Positions 11,021 to 22,380 of a stretch of DNA of 64,000 bases are shown here, one piece after another (the stretch's first letter is position 1; each line of letters starts with the position of its first letter). The DNA is from Sclerotinia nivalis (lineage: Eukaryota; Ascomycota; Leotiomycetes; Helotiales; Sclerotiniaceae), in NCBI GenBank assembly GCA_029531795.1, contig JAPEIS010000005.1:1796001-1860000 (forward strand), read 5' to 3'. Both the position numbers and the translations under genes were made by a program. Below the pieces are notes generated by a model. It did no database searches and was not told where the DNA came from. It saw only the letters and a list, made by a program, of their open reading frames with translations.

Positions 11021-12170
11021 CCTATGCTTCTACTCTCCTACGCTCCTACTCTCCTACTCTCCTACTTTTTTATTTTTTTATACTCCTATTATTTTGTTCT
11101 CCTATTTTACAATTCTAACCCTCTCTTTCCTCTTTTCCTCATCTTCTTGTCTCCATCTTGCGATATCTCTTCTGTCAGCTCAAAATTCGCATCCCACCAC
11201 AATACAACGAGGAGAAAATGCATGAGGCAGTTAGAAAAGAACCAATTCGAGTGAATTGGACAAAATATTTCCGTTCAAATGAAGTCCCGAATTGATTCAA
11301 ACATTAGAGGCGTGTGTTCGATAAGTGGACGGCCAGATTAGCTGATGATCATTCTGTTATATGTGTTAGTAAGTAATATTCATGAAATATATAATATACT
11401 CAACACCATTGCCATTCGATGTAGAGATACTGGGGATCTGTGCAGTATCTCATAATGGTTTCTTCTCAATCTTGACCCCCTTTTCCTGAAGTCTTGAGTC
11501 TTACTTCCTGCTATATTACATTACTACTATTATTACTCCCGTGATTCGTCGATGAAAGATATATTGATTCAAGGAATGCATACCACAGTTTCTTTTTCGT
11601 AATGCATCATTCATAATTCACATTCCTTTGGTGGTAAATTTATCATAGTACTGATGATACGAGACAAAGTTCCCTACTGGGCAGCACAGCGTGAAATCCA
11701 AAACAGAACACCAAAGCTACTAACATACATACGAGTCAATAGCGCCTGGTGGGTTTTCATCCTAAGATTGGTTGGGTTGGCAACCAATTGATCGTCGAAC
11801 TTAGCTTCAGATATTGGAAGGTGTTATAGAGCATCTCAGTCTGAGAGACTAATCGTTTGTTGCACCTATATTCAGACATTGAGATGTATCACGAGGCATC
11901 AAGCCCCTAGTATTCTGTACTGGCTGAGTTTAACTTATTGTAGACTTGGGCTCCTGATTCCCCCAAGTATGATCAAGATAACTATCTGAATTTGTTGTGA
12001 AAACGAAATTTTAGGAGGAGGGAGAATACGATGAATGTGTAGAAGAATCCGCCAAACATTGAAGTCTAACATATAACTATGAATCCCAGTTCATAGACAC
12101 TTCGTTGAAAATTGTGGTACAACTACTTTTAATAGTCATGCTTCTCGTGCATCGAATCCCCTCCAGCCGC

Positions 12171-14049
12171 CTAAACAATCACGATTTTCCTCCCAAAACT
12201 AATACACCATCTCTCGAACACCTCTCTCTCCACAAACCCATTTCTCAATCCTCCGGGGTCTGTTCTCCCAAGTCCCTCTTCAAAATCCAGTCGAGACGCC
12301 TGAATCGCCATCGCCACCCCAGCCGTCTGCCGCATAAACAAATCCGCCGCCTTACTCGCCCCCCTAACCCTCTCATCCAACACTAACATCTCTTTCGCCA
12401 ACTCTTGCGTTTCCCACTCCAACTTTATTCTTTCCTCAGGACTTACACATCCCAGCAACCGATTCGAAAACATAATACAACTCAAAAAAGTCGCATATGC
12501 TTTCGCCCTACGATCAAATTCCATTGTTCCCTCTCTCACGTCCCCAGCTTCTCGAATCAATGCCTCATACTTGCATCTCCAATCCACAAACCGCTGGCGC
12601 AATTCTCTACACCATTTTTGTATCCGTACTACATATTCGAGAGTGGGTTCTTCTTCCCTGCAAAGAAGTTGCGTCATATCCCAAAATGTTCCAGGGATAT
12701 TACTCTTCGCCATAATTAAAAGCACTACAATCTCGCTGCGATCACTCACCGTATAATATTCCTCCTTACATATAACAGACATTAATAAATCCTGCCACTT
12801 ACTTTGTTCCAAAAAACACCGTTCCCCATTCAACAAAGCCTCAGTCATAATCGGACCCGTATGGCCCATAAACAACGCGCGTTCAAAATCCGTCGTATAA
12901 GATTCCGGCCTTCGTAATAAAATCAGACGAGCAGCGCCAGCCGAGTGACGAATCCATGCCGCTTCACCAGAGGGCTCGAGGAGTTCGTAGAGAGCGAGTA
13001 TCTCGATAGCACAGAGAACTTCGGGTTTATACCGGGTTTTGGGTGAGTCGAGTGCGCGCTGCAGTGTTTCAAGCGCGGTTATGTAGTGCGCTAGTACGAG
13101 CGGTTCCCAGAAGGTTGTATGGTGGGGAGGAGAAATTATGTGGCGGGCTCGCGCAACGACGCAGTCGACTGCTGCGGAAAGGCAGGGACTGTGACCATAA
13201 CGAGCTAATGGATGGATTAGACGGTGCTGTGGTTGAGAAGATAACATGACGGGTCAAAAATGAAGGGGGGCACATACTAGGTAAAAAACTCAAAAAGCTC
13301 CACTGTTTCTGCGTTCTCATTTGATGCACAATACTTTCCGGACTCTTACACAGTGCTCTTCTCGTTGCCCTCCCCACGTGCAATGTAGCCAATGTTGAGA
13401 GTTCCAGGATATCGAAGCCGAATTTCGCGAGCATGAGTTCGTAAGATGTAGGTGAGAAAATTGAAGGGGGGATAACTGGATTGGAGGGAAGGGTTTTCAT
13501 TTTTATATTCCATTGTTGTTTCTCGCGCCCTTCAAGAATATTACCTCGTTTCTTTTCTTGACTTTTTTCTTCGATAATGCAATTTGGAGCTCTGAGTTTA
13601 TTCCTCGCATTCACAGTCGAATCCTTACTAGCTCCAAATCCAATCATCGGAATAGAAGAATGATATTCCAGCAGTCGACTCGTATTTGCCGTATAATTTC
13701 CTCCCCCGTCAAGCCTCTCTCCCTTCATCTCTTCATTCGCATCCGCATCCCCATTCCCATTCCCGACGTTCCCTCCCCCATGCAATCCACGTTCATCAAC
13801 CCTAAACCCCGACTCCTCACATTCTATCTTTCCATCCAACACAAAAACCGGATATTGTCTCAAATTATGTTTTCCATAATTCCCATCACGACGACGAGCA
13901 GCACTAGCTTTTTTCATCGCTTGTTTGCGAATTAAGGCGCGCACGGCGAGATCTTGAGGCACGGTTGGGTTGAGGGGCGTGCTGTTTACGAATTGATATT
14001 CTATTTTTGGCTGTGCGAGAGCTGGAGGGTTTGAGGTTGAGGTGGACAT
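12171..14049 (-). CDS. Fungal transcription-factor-domain protein lacking a zinc cluster
   Basis: Two exons: 14049-13278 and 13204-12171 (1806 nt, 601 residues). The intron GTATGT...ATTAG (73 bp) joins WSFLSFLP to RYGHSPCLSAAVDC, a junction typical of this family. The N terminus (IEYQFVNSTPLNP..., then RKQAMKKASAARRR) resembles the conserved basic head of fungal regulatory-like proteins that carry the fungal-specific transcription-factor C-terminal domain but no Zn2Cys6 cluster. No CX2CX6C pattern is present. The C-terminal half (ALETLQRALDSPKTR, CAIEILALYELLEP, WIRHSAGAARLILLRRP) matches the helical regulatory domain. I chose the Met at 14049 (MSTSTSNPP); an in-frame Met at 14163 would add 38 His/Ser-rich residues. 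The target genes are unknown. Confidence 0.8.
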
Positions 14050-16156
14050 GATTGGTATTTGGGAAGATGAGATATTGCGTGCGTGATGATGGTGATGGGT
14101 ATGAATTGGTATACGATTCAATGGTGATATAGACTCGTGTATGAAGTCGTGGGTGGGAACCAAATAGCATGAGGGGAGTCTAATATCTATTTCCCCTTCT
14201 TTTTTATCATAAATTGACTGACGGCAGAACAGAACGAGTTCATCGAAACACTAAAATAGATGCCGATGATACACCACAAATACCACATCCTCTTCTCACG
14301 AGACCGTAACACAAAATAGCGGGACATCAAGCCATCACCAATGACACCTCGCGTCTTGGTTCCTGTATCTTCATTCATGGGTACACATAGTCATACCGTG
14401 TACAAAACCTATATTTGTAGCATGCGGAAGCACTGTTCCACGCAATTATTTGGCGAAAAAGAGGCTGACGTATAATATGGCGAGGAGATGAAAATCTGAC
14501 GACAAAGTAGGGTTATGATATGCTTAATACACATGTATTGATATACTTAAAGTGCTTAGCTTAAAATAGTCAGTAAGCGGTGAGATAAAGCGCTTCGTTT
14601 TTAAAACTACAGAGCAGAGGCTGATCGGAGAATGAGGCAAGGCTCTGTAGCTGATGCCAAAGTTGGGATGGATGGATGGTGAGATGGTATCGGTGTAAGG
14701 ATGATGCAGATGTGCTTATGTAAGGTTAAGATGATCGTATGCTTGATCTGAATTAGCAGCCCAATCCACGAGAAATACGGGCGAGTGACTCGCCAGATCT
14801 CGAATCTCGCTGTGTTTTCTGTGTTTTGTGCTTGTGTATAAATTAGTAAAAGGGAAGCCCTGCGGAGCAAGCGTTTTCATTGGCTCCACGAAATATAAAC
14901 CCAGCTTGTGGTAAATCTCAAACCCAGAGTGTACAATAGAAAAGCAACAGAGATAAAATCTTAGAAGAGTCAGTCGTAACATGCTGATAGACCAGGATGT
15001 TATCATCTCCAAACATCTTAGTTTCATTCCCGATCGTCGATTCATTTGTTGTGTTTCCCCAGCTTATGCTAGATGATGTTGCACAACATGATTTGACATC
15101 CCAAACTTTTGGGGAAATCCTAAAAAAAAGTTTGTATGACTTCCAATTCCAAATTCAACACACGTACCTTTTTTCAAGGCGTGGCTCCGTTAAAAAAAAT
15201 AAACCTAACAAACTGATAATAGTAACAGAAACCTGTACACACACAATCTTTACGCTACTTACACTTCCTCACGTCCTTGTCCTTTCCAGCATTTTCATTA
15301 TGCTTAGTGCACTGTGCACAAAATTGAAAGACCAGAATAGATATTTGATATCAGATGATGTGGTGATTCACATCCTTGACCGGCTATAGCTAGCTATAAG
15401 CTAACATACCTTTGATAGTTTTCACGGCATTGATGACTATATCATTTTTGAAACATGCGTTTTGTAATATGGAGCGTCCTAATTGCTTGACCTTAATAGT
15501 GCTGCTTAGGAACCTTGAGGATGCATCTATGCAGTCATGACAAAGGGTCATAGTTGGTGTTCTAGAACACAATTGTAAAAGAAAGAACGAAGTAAAGAAG
15601 GGCTTTTGGTGAATGATTGATGATGGTGAGTAGAAACACAGAAGGGCACTTGTTCTATTATTATTGGACTTGCAGTAAAGGCCGAGATCCAGAACGTGTT
15701 CTCAGACAGAAAGGATTTAAAATGAAAATGGTCTATGCAACAAATATCTAAAATTCAGAAAGAATTTGAGTATATGTAAAGAAAAAGTACGCCTAGTGAC
15801 CATGTTTTCGAAGTGCATTTGGGAGCTGCCGCGAGAGATCAATGATTAAAAGGGACTATGTAACATAAAATCTGCATTGGTGCCAAAACCCCTAAAAATG
15901 AAGACGCTGTACAAGGCGAGCACTTACCCATATCAAATACCAACTTTCCGCGCAGAGATACCTCCAAACAATGATTGTTCATGTAACTTCACAAGGCTGA
16001 ATCTGGAAATAGATACCCGAGTATATATGATGATAACATGTATAAGTGGGAAATGGTTGATATATGCGGATTTGCGGATATACATTTGACAACAGAACCG
16101 GAAATTGGTACATTAATCATCACTTTCCATCGCTTTCAAATCGTCATCATAGCAAT
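14050..16156. other. Intergenic region, no intact gene
   Basis: Small open frames of 60-130 codons occur on both strands (for example 14187-14378 minus and 14997-15389 plus), without motifs or supportive splice sites. The first part probably includes the promoter of the transcription-factor-like gene. A single close match to the GCAACAAA motif seen at 49-52 kb occurs at about 15733. Confidence 0.5.
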
Positions 16157-16372
16157 ATGTCCCAAATCGTCTCCTTGAATTCTGCTTTGAAATATGCTCA
16201 AGAATTAGAAAGGAAATTGGTAACCCTAACACTGATTATTCCTACCGTCTCCCCGCATGTCGAGGACGTTCTATCAATCCGAGGAAAGAAGTGCCCCGGA
16301 TGCGGAAGAATTAGTGATACTAATAAATTCTGGATGGAACTTGGTGATGTCCTCAATATTTACGAGTTATGA
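16157..16372 (+). CDS. Possible small hypothetical protein with a CPGC motif
   Basis: A 71-codon open frame from MSQIVSLNSALKYAQELERK to GDVLNIYEL, containing GKKCPGCGRISD. The codon content looks more protein-like than that of its neighbours, but there is only a single CxxC pair and no recognisable family. It sits 156 bp upstream of the carbonic anhydrase pseudogene and may be another relic. An in-frame Met 31 codons upstream (16064) exists. Confidence 0.25.
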   Translation: MSQIVSLNSALKYAQELERKLVTLTLIIPTVSPHVEDVLSIRGKKCPGCGRISDTNKFWMELGDVLNIYEL

Positions 16373-16528
16373 AGATGGACCAATATCCTTCAAAATATTA
16401 CAATTCAGTCCTCATCACTAAACTGTAAGAACTGCCTACATTTCTTCTCGTTTAGACAAAAATAAAAACCGATATTCATAAGAACATCATCAGGATTCCA
16501 ACACGCATAGTTCTCTACAACGCCCACA

Positions 16529-17349
16529 ATGTCCACCGAAATGAACGTTGCAACTTTGGTTGAGCGCAACTCGTGAGAACCACTACACTATTCACATAGT
16601 TATCTAACCATGCCGACTGACATCACTTCAGGGAAGTTGCAAAAACACATCAATCAATCCCTAATTTGGGCGAAATGGTAGCCTTGGAGAAATAATCGCC
16701 ACATATTTTCGTTGGTAAGTAGGTCTTGTTAGATTTGTATTTCTTTGATATTTGCTGAGAAATTCGCAGTGACCTGTTCAGACCCGCGTCTCGTGCCAGA
16801 AAAGCCTTTGAACATTCAAATTGCAGGTATGATAGATCAACACTTCCTCAAATTACACACATCTATCTAATACTTTATAGATGGGGTTGGGGTTATGAGA
16901 AATGCCGGAGGTCATATTGAGCCAGCCTTGAAAGATATCATCGCAATAGATGATTTTCTTCGTATTGATGAAATTATGATCATACACGATACAGGTTCAT
17001 CTCCCTTAAGGAACTAAAATTTACCACATCTAACAAGATTCTAGATTGTGCAACTACCCACTTCACAAATGAAGGTACTCGTGATTCTCTCAAAGCTCGT
17101 ATGCCAACTAAGCACCACCATGAGATTGACAACATGACTGACATTCGGCGCCATTGATGAGTATGTACTATGGAGTCTTTTTCATGAACCATTTGTCGAG
17201 CTAATTACTATCCTAGTCTCAAACAATCTGTAATTGATGATCTTTCCATCCTTCGTAAAAACCCGAATATCCGACCAGAACTCGCCGAGAGGACATTCGG
17301 ATTCATATACGATCTCAAAAGTGGCAAATTGGAAGCCGTGAACGTTTAA
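16529..17349 (+). pseudogene. Beta-carbonic anhydrase pseudogene
   Basis: Six short exons can be followed by homology-like motifs: MSTEMNVATLVERNS / EVAKTHQSIPNLGEM...PHIFVV / TCSDPRLVPEKPLNIQIA / GVMRNAGGHIEPALKDI...IIHDT / DCATTHFTNEGTRD... / LKQSVIDDLSILRKNP...KSGKLEAV. CxDxR, RNAGGH and DC.TTHFT are the zinc and active-site motifs of beta-carbonic anhydrases. Three defects are visible: an in-frame TAA at 16693-16695 in exon 2; a 4-bp tandem duplication TGAC/TGAC at 17135-17142 that shifts the frame before FGAI; and Asp where the zinc-binding His of HxxC normally stands (HDTDC instead of HHTDC). All intron borders remain GT...AG, so inactivation looks recent. Confidence 0.85.
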
Positions 17350-17354
17350 TCCAT

Positions 17355-18232
17355 GTGGATCTCTTGAGTTTCGAAGCCGGACAGCAAGTTATTTGGATCT
17401 CTAATTCGAATCCGGCTGGATTTGGGGTTTGGAAGAGAGAGCAGAATTTAATTGGAAAACGGACAAGGTATAGCCTTCGAGATATAAGGAAAGTAGCTGA
17501 TCAGAATGATCATTGGTTGCAACCTTTGCTCTCAAATTGTAGCTTTAGAATGCTAGTAGTGTATCAACAGCTCCAGACTTTTTTTTAGTTTATGTGAACT
17601 CCACTTGGCTGCACTAAAACATTGCCGCTAAGATCGATACCCTTTTTGAAGGCCGAGATGATCCCAAATTGCTTGAATTCTTAAAGTTGGCTAAACATAA
17701 GGGAATGTTTGCTTCAGGGCTCAATTGTTTTACGGGCCTCTGGCCTGTTGACAAGAAAGCTTGGAAGATAAAGTGTCGCTCTGCTTCCTGAAAGGGTGTG
17801 ATAACGATCCTGATGTGCATGCTTTAAAGCCTAATATCTGAATGTGAAGGAGAGTAAAAAGAATTGGATTAGATTCGAGTACGAATAAGCTGTATACATG
17901 GCCATACCTGATTGATTTGATACCAGTATTAAGTAGTGGGGAGCCTCGTGTTTTAAACGGGCTATTTTCCAAGCGTTTGGTTCATTTCCAATTCGAAGGT
18001 TAGCAAGGCTGTCCTATATAATGAATGGCAAGTGTTCTGTGCAGCATCTGGAAAGTTTACTTAACGACATCTTGATATTTCGAGGACTGCTTGTCTGGGA
18101 TGAGCTGTCAGATTTGACTGATATGGATACATACATAGTTCGAATTCTCTCCAAAAATAGGATCTATATCGATGAGAATGGAATCATACTGAGTCTCATC
18201 GTTTATCGTCTTTTGATTGAAAGAAGGGGTGC
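17355..18232 (+). pseudogene. Decayed coding fragments of unknown origin
   Basis: Several protein-like stretches in different plus-strand frames follow the carbonic anhydrase pseudogene. They are SFEAGQQVIWISNSNPAGFG (17355 on), DTLFEGRDDPKLLEFLKL and GLNCFTGLWPVDKKAW (about 17630-17755), KLYTWPYLIDLIPVLSSGEP (about 17889 on), and HLESLLNDILIFRGLLVWDE with ILSKNRIYIDENGIILSLIV (18021-18230). Stops and frame changes separate them. The family is not recognised. They could be one long eroded gene or two. The call rests only on amino-acid composition and continuity. Confidence 0.4.
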
Positions 18233-18641
18233 AAACGGCGAAACGCCCCCCACGCCACCAAAAGTTTTATCAGATCTTACCTTTGTCAAGTGTTCAACTG
18301 TTCTCCGGTTTTTCCCACTCTTTTTGTGATCCTTCGTCGGAGTGGATGAAAATTTTCGTCGTGATATTGACTTTTTTCCCCCTAGGCGTACTAGGATGGT
18401 AGCGTAGCAATAAGGAAGAGAAAGCCGAAAAGTTTTCATTTCAACCGATGCATCAACCGATGAAAGAACGCAGCCGGTCTTCGGACTTCTTGTAGCTGTA
18501 ATCTATACATTCACTAATTATGTAACTATTATGTGACATCTCTGATATTTACCGAGGAATGGAAGCAAACAGGACTAGTGAATGAATGAATGGCTTCGCG
18601 TCTTTGTTAATCAATCTAATCAGATGGAGGAAATTTTAAAG

Positions 18642-18650
18642 TTATCAGAT
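18642..18650 (-). promoter_or_regulatory. Putative SreA/Sre1-type GATA site (distal)
   Basis: The minus strand reads ATCTGATAA, a perfect match to ATCWGATAA, the known binding consensus of iron-repressor GATA factors (SreA, SRE, Urbs1). It lies about 570 bp before the transporter start codon. An 8-of-9 match (18617-18625) sits 16 bp further upstream. Confidence 0.6.
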
Positions 18651-18885
18651 CCGTCGATTAATGCAATTTTGGACAGACTACCAACTGCTCTATACCTAGG
18701 TAGTAAGTGGTTGTGTAAGATTAAAGGTTAACGTTACACCAGCCCACCAATTGTAACTCCAGAGCTGCATACTGGTAAAAATCTTCCTTCATATGATTGG
18801 ATATCACACTTTATTGATATCGGACCTTTGCTCTCTTACGCGGCAAAATGGAGCAGATTTGCCAAGAACCCTGGCATTTGTATGG

Positions 18886-18894
18886 TTATCAGAT
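18886..18894 (-). promoter_or_regulatory. Putative SreA/Sre1-type GATA site (proximal)
   Basis: A second perfect ATCTGATAA on the minus strand, about 330 bp before the transporter start. A further 8-of-9 copy lies at 19208-19216, only 4 bp before the ATG and next to a forward TGATAA. Clustering of such sites is typical of siderophore-uptake promoters. Confidence 0.65.
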
Positions 18895-19220
18895 CAAGCC
18901 CTCTCCATAATTTGATATGGGGTAAGGGTTACGCCAGCTCTGATTCATGGCCAGACACGATACGATAGGTAGTCATACGGTGCGACAATCCTGCAGCTGC
19001 TGATTTTAACCTCATCGGATGGCACGAGAACACACTAAGATGGTAGCTCTCCTTTTCTGCCATGCAGTACTAGTAATCTTACATATATGTTTTATGGAAG
19101 TGAGATCTTCATCCTCATTCTCAATCATCTATTTTTTATTCATGAAATAAACCTCGAATATCTCTCCATACTCATCTACATTGACTGTGTAGAGATATCG
19201 ATACTGATAATCAGATCAAC

Positions 19221-21253
19221 ATGCCTTTTAGGCCATGGAAAACCAAGACTGATGGCTTAGCCTCCGAGGTCGCCGTCGGTCCTGAAATGACAACATATCC
19301 TGATGGTCTCGATCATAAAAACGATGGCCACAACACAACCATCAATGACCCAGCAATTTCGGTAGATGGTAGACCAGTAGAGGATGCTCAGCATGGTGTT
19401 CAAGCGGTGGAAGCTGTTACTTTAGTTTGGACCAAAAAGCAATTATATTTGGCATACGCATTGTGAGTTATCAATTATATCTGTCAATCATGGATTCCAT
19501 ACCATAAGATTCTAACAAATATAGTATTTTCCTCGTCTTCTTCGTGGTCTCCATGCAACAGCAGATCCAGAACAATCTTTCGTACTACGTTACGTCTGAT
19601 TTTCTTCTCTTACCTTTGACGGGTGCCACCAGCATTGTATCGAGCATTGTTGGCGGTGTCTTCAGACTTCCAATTGCTAAGTTTGTTGATCTGATTGGTC
19701 GCGCCGAAGGATTTGCTATCATGACTGCTTGCGCCACTATAGGTATTGTCACCCCACCTTTCGTGTCACGGTAATTCTTGGCCGTTCTCGATGTAACTAA
19801 TGAAATGCAGGTCTAATCATGATGGCTGCATGCAGAAATGTAGAAACCTATGCCGCTGCACAAGTGAGTAAAAAATCGAACCAAAAATTACATCTACTCG
19901 TGGTTACTAACAGAGCAACAGGTATTCTATTGGTTAGGATTCGATGGCATGGCGTACGTCCTAGATGTCTTCATGGCCGATACATCAAGTTTGAAAAATC
20001 GGGCATTGGTTTTCGCTTTCTCGACTACCCCATATATTGTAACAACCTGGATTGGACCTCCTGCTGCACAGTCATTCCTCCAGACGAGTGGATGGCCATG
20101 GGGATTTGGTACTTTTGCCATCATCACCCCCGTGATCTGCGTCCCGATCCTCACACTTCTATGGTGGAATCAAGGTAAAGCTAAAAAGGCGGGCTTGATC
20201 AAGAAGATTGATAGTGGTCGTACATGGAGTGAAAGCGTCAGCTACTACTTCTGGGAATTCGACGGTAAGCTAATTTTACTTCCACTTCCCGCAAAATCGG
20301 ACCCTTAATCTGACAAAACCCCAGTAATCGGTCTCCTCCTCATCTCCGCCGGCTTCGCGCTCTTCCTCCTCCCCTTCTCCCTCGCCTCCTACCAAAAACA
20401 AGGCTGGCATTCCAGCATGATAATCGCCATGCTCGTCCTCGGCATCCTCTGTCTCCTCGCCTTCGGCTTTTACGAACGCTACGGCGCGCGCAAATCCTTC
20501 ATCCCCTTCGAGCTCCTCAGCGACCGCACCGTCATCGGCGCCTGTCTCTGCTCGGCCTTCTTCTTCATCTCCTTCTACTGCTGGGACTCCTACTTCTACA
20601 ACTATCTGCAAGCGGTGCACAATCTCAGCGTTACGCACACGGGCTACGTAACCAACATCTATTCCATCGGCTCCTGTTTCTGGGCCGTGGTAATCTCCTA
20701 CGCCATCCGCGTCACGGGTCGTTTCAAATGGCTCGCGCTGTATTTCGCCGTCCCCTTGCAAATCCTAGGCGTAGGTCTCATGATCCATTTCCGTCAGCCA
20801 GATCACCCTCTCGGATACGTAATCATGTGTCAAATCTTCATTGCCTTTTCCGGCGGCACCATCGTCATCTGCGAACAAATGGCCGTTATGGCCGCGGCAC
20901 CCCACAAGGGCGTCGCATCCATGTTAGCACTCATCGGACTCTTTACGTCCGTAGGTGGCGCCATCGGCGTCGCCATCTCAGGAGCAATCTACACGAATAA
21001 ATTCCCCGCAGCGCTCGCACAAAAAATCACAGATGAAGCGCTAGCAGCACAATTATACGGTAATTTAACCGCGCAGCTACAGTATCCGGTGGGAAGCATG
21101 GAGAGAAACGCAGTATGGTTTGCGTATGGAGAGAGTATGAAATGGTTAGCGGTTGCAGGGACAGTGTTTTTGATACCGTGTTTCGTGTTTGTGGGCATGT
21201 GGAGGGATTTTAAGGTTGATGAGATGAAGCAGGTTAAGGGAACTGTTGCTTAA
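19221..21253 (+). CDS. Siderophore-iron transporter, major facilitator superfamily
   Basis: Five exons: 19221-19462, 19525-19742, 19811-19863, 19922-20264 and 20325-21253 (1785 nt, 594 residues). The third exon is only 53 nt. After a hydrophilic head of about 75 residues come roughly 14 membrane spans. Diagnostic stretches include SMQQQIQNNLSYYVTSDF, YWLGFDGMAYVLDVFMAD, SSLKNRALVFAFSTTPYI, YNYLQAVHNLSVTHTGYV and GTIVICEQMAVMAAAPH, all typical of the fungal Sit1/ARN/MirB group of siderophore-proton symporters. The likely role is uptake of ferric-siderophore complexes at the plasma membrane. The siderophore specificity cannot be read from the sequence. GATA-type repressor sites upstream fit repression in iron-replete cells. 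The neighbouring genes show no siderophore synthesis enzyme. Confidence 0.92.
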
Positions 21254-22380
21254 GAGTAGAAAGCTACTTTTTTCTCCGGGAATGGGTACGTGGCGGCCAA
21301 AAGATGGCTTCTTTCGACTGAATTGAATGGGTTTACGAGTCTTTTCGGATATACCCACTATGATATGATGTTTAATACTTGCGAAATGAGAAAACAGAAA
21401 CTCGATAATAAATGCAAAATTAGTAACTTGGTAATTAATGAAACTGAATCCCAAAGCATTTTGCATATACATACATGAATATTTCATCATAATCATTTGT
21501 AACCACCACGGCGATGAACGCTACCGCATATGACAAAAAACAACGATGGAGAGATCTACATGGGAAATCTACACTTCACAATTTACATCATCAACACACA
21601 GCTATCAATCTCTATAAAACATAAATTTCAATCCCATCCTGTTATCCAATCCAATCCTTCCCGTTATAAACCCTAGGTATCTATCTAGATTTAAAAATCC
21701 TCCTCCCAAATCCCAATGGTATCTGTCCTCCCAAATTCTTTCCAAGAAGTACCTGCCGGCCTGTGCGATTGCTATAAAGCTTTTAGACCAATCCATATCT
21801 CCCGAACCAAACCTGTACGTAACCAAACCATGTCACATTGTACCAAATAATCCCCAAACCATAACCAAAAACCAACAATAAAAAACACCACTCCTTTTTC
21901 TCTTTCTTTCTTCTTCTTCCTCGACCCTCCCCATCCCCTTGATCCTTCTTACTGCCAAGCTAGCCTTGTAGATTGGCATCTATCTAGTACAAACAATATG
22001 CAAAATCGAGGAGTTAAGCAATTCCATTGTGAAGTTCAAAAAGACAGACTGGTACTGTCTACTTCCGAGCAGTGGTAATCCTCGGCACTGGCATAAGAAA
22101 TCATCCCCCTTGGCTGGGTCTTTAATTCAGGGAGATATATGCATGACTGGTTCCATGACTTTTATTCTGTCGAATGTTATGATGTCCTGGGGTTCCTGAC
22201 GGGATCGTCTGAGCGGGCTGGATCCGCTGTGTTGCATCCTTGGTGGAAAGAGATCCTTGTGGAGATAAGTCCGGGATGTGCAGATGTGCTAATGAAGGAC
22301 TTGTTAGTCAAATGCCTCATGGATGAGAATAATCGTATGAGTAGACTTACAATAATTCTCAATATGTTTAATCAAAGAAT
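21254..22380. other. Convergent intergenic spacer
   Basis: This interval lies between the 3' ends of the transporter (plus) and the C2H2 gene (minus) and most likely holds both 3' UTRs. Several short open frames are present but none has a motif. Confidence 0.6.

Larger units (their letters stand above)
9983..12170. other. Intergenic region dominated by polypyrimidine repeats
   Basis: Between the start of rcy1 and the end of the next minus-strand gene there is no credible gene. Two T/C-rich blocks (about 10266-10400 and 10680-11115) are built from variants of TATTCTTT and CTCCTACT. The rest (11120-12170) is AT-rich with no visible coding signal. Confidence 0.7.
18233..19220. promoter_or_regulatory. 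Upstream region of the siderophore transporter
   Basis: About 1 kb of AT-rich DNA without a gene. It contains two perfect and two near-perfect matches to the fungal iron-repressor GATA site ATCWGATAA (entered separately), consistent with iron control of the downstream transporter. No intact open frame with a motif is present. Confidence 0.6.

Noticed and set aside
10560..11225. 221-codon frame with a FILLFFYS repeat
   Set aside because: It is a by-product of the octamer array; the flanks have no gene-like features.
20276..20761. Acidic 161-codon minus-strand frame
   Set aside because: It is the shadow of the siderophore transporter exon 5, which has GC-rich third positions here.
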